Below, piece after piece: positions 49,158 to 51,142 of a stretch of DNA of 51,142 bases. Both the position numbers and the translations under genes were made by a program. Within the stretch, counting starts at the first letter, position 1; each line of letters opens with the position of its first letter. Source of the stretch: Rouxiella aceris (GTDB lineage: Bacteria > Pseudomonadota > Gammaproteobacteria > Enterobacterales > Enterobacteriaceae); NCBI RefSeq assembly GCF_012933545.1, contig NZ_JAADJU010000018.1, forward strand, positions 1 through 51,142. The letters are read 5' to 3'. The notes beneath the pieces were generated by a model that was not told the DNA's origin, did not search any database, and saw only the letters and a program-made list of their open reading frames with translations.

Positions 49158-49976
49158 ATGTCCTCTTTTGCTGTTTTCGGTAATCCCATCAGTCATAGCA
49201 AATCACCGCGTATCCACGCTCTTTTTGCTGAACAAACCGGTATTGCCCTGCACTATGGCACGGTGTTGGCCCCCAATGAGGCCTTCGAAGCCACGCTGCG
49301 CGATTTTTTTGCCAGCGGAGCAAAAGGAGCCAATATTACGGTGCCTTTTAAAGAACGTGCTTATGCCGCGTCAGATGAGCTGACCGAGCGTGCCGCCCTT
49401 AGTGGTGCGGTCAATACCCTGAAAAAGCTCGATGATGGACGGATACTGGGGGATAACACCGACGGCATCGGTATGCTGAGCGATCTGCAACGTCTGGGGA
49501 TGATTGCTCACGGCGATCGCGTATTGCTGGTGGGGGCGGGCGGCGCAGCGCGCGGGGTGATCCTGCCACTGCTTGCCTATGGCTGTCGCCTGGTGGTGAC
49601 TAACCGCACCTTTGAACGAGCGCAACACCTGCAGGGTATTTTCGCTGCCAAAGGTGATATCAGCGCATTGCCGCTTAATGAACTTGATGACCAGAGTTTT
49701 GATTTGATCATTAATGCCACGGCATCCGGCATTAAGGGCGAAGTACCTGCGTTGCCTGCTACGGTGGTCAATGCCCATACCCGCGTTTACGACATGTTCT
49801 ATCAGGCGGGTCCAACGCCCTTTATTGCCTGGGCTAAACAGCAGGGTGCCGGGCAAACTGCCGATGGGCTGGGGATGCTGGTGGGGCAAGCCGCTCATGC
49901 ATTTAATTTATGGCATGGGGTTATGCCGGAGATCGCGCCAGTGCTGGCACAGTTGAAACAGGATCTTGCCGGGTGA
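49158..49976 (+). CDS. aroE: Shikimate dehydrogenase
   Basis: A 272-residue NADPH enzyme reducing 3-dehydroshikimate to shikimate in aromatic amino-acid synthesis. Substrate residues lie in [21 protein letters not shown] (catalytic Lys) and DNTDGIGM (catalytic Asp). The NADP loop is [10 protein letters not shown], followed by the NRTFERA basic site. Its TGA overlaps the GTG start of yrdB. Confidence 0.98.
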   Translation: MSSFAVFGNPISHSKSPRIHALFAEQTGIALHYGTVLAPNEAFEATLRDFFASGAKGANITVPFKERAYAASDELTERAALSGAVNTLKKLDDGRILGDNTDGIGMLSDLQRLGMIAHGDRVLLVGAGGAARGVILPLLAYGCRLVVTNRTFERAQHLQGIFAAKGDISALPLNELDDQSFDLIINATASGIKGEVPALPATVVNAHTRVYDMFYQAGPTPFIAWAKQQGAGQTADGLGMLVGQAAHAFNLWHGVMPEIAPVLAQLKQDLAG

Positions 49977-50242
49977 ACCAGGGGATCCTGTTTTCTGATT
50001 TGGAATATTGTGATCCTGACAGCGGGGCGGTGGTTTTCACTGCCCTGGCCGATGGCTTTCAGATCCATTGTGCGATCAGCCTGGCGGTGATGCAGCAGCG
50101 TTTTGCTGCCACCACGCCGGAGCAAGCGCTGGCCTTGTTCCGCGAACATCGCTGGGATCTTGAAGAAGAGTTCGAGCAGCGTATCCGCAATCAGGATTTT
50201 AATGAGCAGGGCTGGGTCTATTTATCTTCCCCTGATAAATAG
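49973..50242 (+). CDS. yrdB: YrdB, DUF1488 protein
   Basis: An 89-residue protein of unknown function with the family's [13 protein letters not shown] and [16 protein letters not shown] segments. The GTG start overlaps the aroE stop (GTGA), giving (M)[11 protein letters not shown] as in relatives. The longer frame starting inside aroE is rejected. The 3' end overlaps the end of yrdA on the other strand by 25 bases. Confidence 0.92.
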   Translation: MNQGILFSDLEYCDPDSGAVVFTALADGFQIHCAISLAVMQQRFAATTPEQALALFREHRWDLEEEFEQRIRNQDFNEQGWVYLSSPDK

Positions 50243-50763
50243 TCATCTTTCCATTTCACATAGTTATTGGCTGAGTAGATTAAACCGGCAAGTTCTTCTG
50301 TGGTCAGTTCACGCGCCTGTTTGACCGGACTGCCCAGATAGAGGTAGCCGCTCTCCAGTCGTTTACCGGGCGGCACCAGACTGCCGGCACCAATCATCAC
50401 ATCATCTTCTATTACCGCACCATCGAGAACAATGGATCCCATGCCGACCAGCACCCGGTTGCCCACGGTGCAGCCATGCAGCATGGCTTTATGACCGACA
50501 GTCACATCCTCACCAATAATCAGCGGGTAACCTTCGGGATTATGCGGGGACTGATGGGTGACATGCAGTACGCTACCGTCCTGCACATTGCTGCGACAGC
50601 CAATCACGACATGATTAACGTCACCACGAATAGCCACCAATGGCCAGATACTCACATCGTCTGCCAGATCGACATCACCGATGATCACGCTGGTGGCATC
50701 GACCATCACGCGATCGCCAAGTTTCGGGCGACTTCCTTTATACGAACGTAACACCTCTGCCAT
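50218..50763 (-). CDS. yrdA: YrdA, gamma-carbonic anhydrase-like hexapeptide protein
   Basis: A 181-residue left-handed beta-helix protein with hexapeptide repeats (for example VIIGDVDLADDVSIWPLVAI, VTVGHKAMLHGCTVGNRVLV). Metal-binding histidines of the gamma-carbonic anhydrase type are in VLHVTH and VGHKAMLHGC. Activity of the E. coli protein is not established. It faces away from the rRNA operon and converges with yrdB. Confidence 0.93.
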   Translation of the reverse strand: MAEVLRSYKGSRPKLGDRVMVDATSVIIGDVDLADDVSIWPLVAIRGDVNHVVIGCRSNVQDGSVLHVTHQSPHNPEGYPLIIGEDVTVGHKAMLHGCTVGNRVLVGMGSIVLDGAVIEDDVMIGAGSLVPPGKRLESGYLYLGSPVKQARELTTEELAGLIYSANNYVKWKDDYLSGEDK

Positions 50764-50930
50764 ACCTTGTTTCCTTCATAAGAGATCCTTTACCTCTGGG
50801 CAATATAGTCCGAGGATCGAGGAATACAAAGTTTTGCCCCGCAGGATCGTCGATAAAATAATCCGATCGGGCAAGATATCCACGAAGGGAGCGAAAAACA
50901 GGCAGTTAGATTTAAAAGATCAGAAAACAC

Positions 50931-50958
50931 TTGTGGAATAAATTCGGATCCCTATAAT
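50931..50958 (+). promoter_or_regulatory. rRNA operon promoter P1
   Basis: TTGTGG at 50931-50936, 16 bases, perfect TATAAT at 50953-50958, then a GCCGCTCC discriminator. Short spacing and a GC discriminator are the marks of rrn P1. AT-rich DNA upstream (TTTAAAAGATCAGAAAA) resembles an UP element. Fis sites are likely in 50800-50930 but were not individually assigned. Confidence 0.88.
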
Positions 50959-51048
50959 GCCGCTCCATCGACAGGGAACAACGTGAACAACATCACGAAG
51001 TAACCGGGTCGGAAAGAATAAAAATGATGATGACCGCGAAATTAACGG

Positions 51049-51076
51049 TTGACATCAAAAGAGGAAAGCGTAAGAT
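51049..51076 (+). promoter_or_regulatory. rRNA operon promoter P2
   Basis: TTGACA at 51049-51054, 16 bases, and TAAGAT at 51071-51076, about 115 bases after P1, the usual rrn distance. Confidence 0.82.
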
Positions 51077-51087
51077 ACGCCACCTCG

Positions 51088-51130
51088 AGCTAGCGCCACG
51101 GCGGCTAACTCACTGCTCTTTAACAATTTA
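51088..51130 (+). promoter_or_regulatory. rrn antitermination leader (boxB-like hairpin and boxA)
   Basis: A short GCTAGCGCC/GGCGGCTA hairpin is followed by TGCTCTTTAACAATTTA at 51114-51130, the canonical boxA where NusB-S10 assembles to prevent early termination in rRNA. The 16S gene should begin soon after the window ends. Confidence 0.85.
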
Positions 51131-51142
51131 TCAGACAATCTG

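Overview
The window is a chromosomal segment of an enterobacterium. CRP, the ribosomal proteins, EF-G, EF-Tu, SecY and RpoA are near-identical to their Escherichia coli counterparts, and the gene order follows the E. coli block yhfK-crp-yhfA-prkB-yheUT-yheS-kefGB-slyDX-fkpA-tus-rpsL through rplQ-zntR-mscL-trkA-fmt-def-dprA-aroE-rrn. Insertions that E. coli lacks, several intergenic repeats and an ERIC-type element suggest a relative in the Serratia/Rahnella (Yersiniaceae) direction. The genus cannot be fixed from the sequence alone.

Layout. 1-506 is repeat-rich non-coding DNA containing two inverted copies of a ~120-bp element. 507-2576 is yhfK. 2775-5702 is an accessory two-gene operon, a chemoreceptor followed by a polyol-type periplasmic binding protein, placed between yhfK and crp. 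5902-12496 holds crp, yhfA, prkB, yheU, yheT, an extra LysE/RhtB-type exporter and yheS. 12691-17647 holds kefG, kefB, yheV, slyD, slyX and fkpA. 17916-24413 runs yheO-tusDCB into the str operon (rpsL, rpsG, fusA, tuf). bfd, bfr and a prepilin-type peptidase follow. 26236-40160 is the S10-spc-alpha ribosomal superoperon with its promoters, leaders and terminators. 40260-41313 is yhdN-zntR-arfA. mscL and the def-fmt-rsmB-trkA series lie on the minus strand. dprA-smg-yrdD-tsaC-aroE-yrdB lie on the plus strand, with yrdA converging. The window ends in the promoter and antitermination leader of a ribosomal RNA operon, just short of the 16S gene.

How the genes work together. Most of the window is translation and growth machinery: ribosomal proteins, elongation factors, RNA polymerase alpha, SecY, formyl-Met processing (Fmt, Def), rRNA and tRNA modification (RsmB, TsaC, TusBCD) and ribosome rescue (ArfA). 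Stress and ion genes (KefGB, MscL, TrkA, ZntR) are interspersed.

The most interesting find is the chemoreceptor/binding-protein operon. Upstream of the chemoreceptor is an almost perfect flagellar sigma-28 (FliA) promoter (TAAAGTTT, 11 bases, GCCGATAC). The binding protein has no transport genes beside it and starts 9 bases after the receptor stops. This looks like a dedicated polyol-sensing chemotaxis module in which the binding protein serves the receptor rather than a transporter. Other points of note are: a 101-bp repeat present twice, each copy between partly duplicated terminator sequences; an ERIC element inside the str operon; kefB apparently lacking a normal start codon at its expected position; an RNase III-type hairpin across the end of arfA; and a terminator-shaped hairpin at the start of rsmB.
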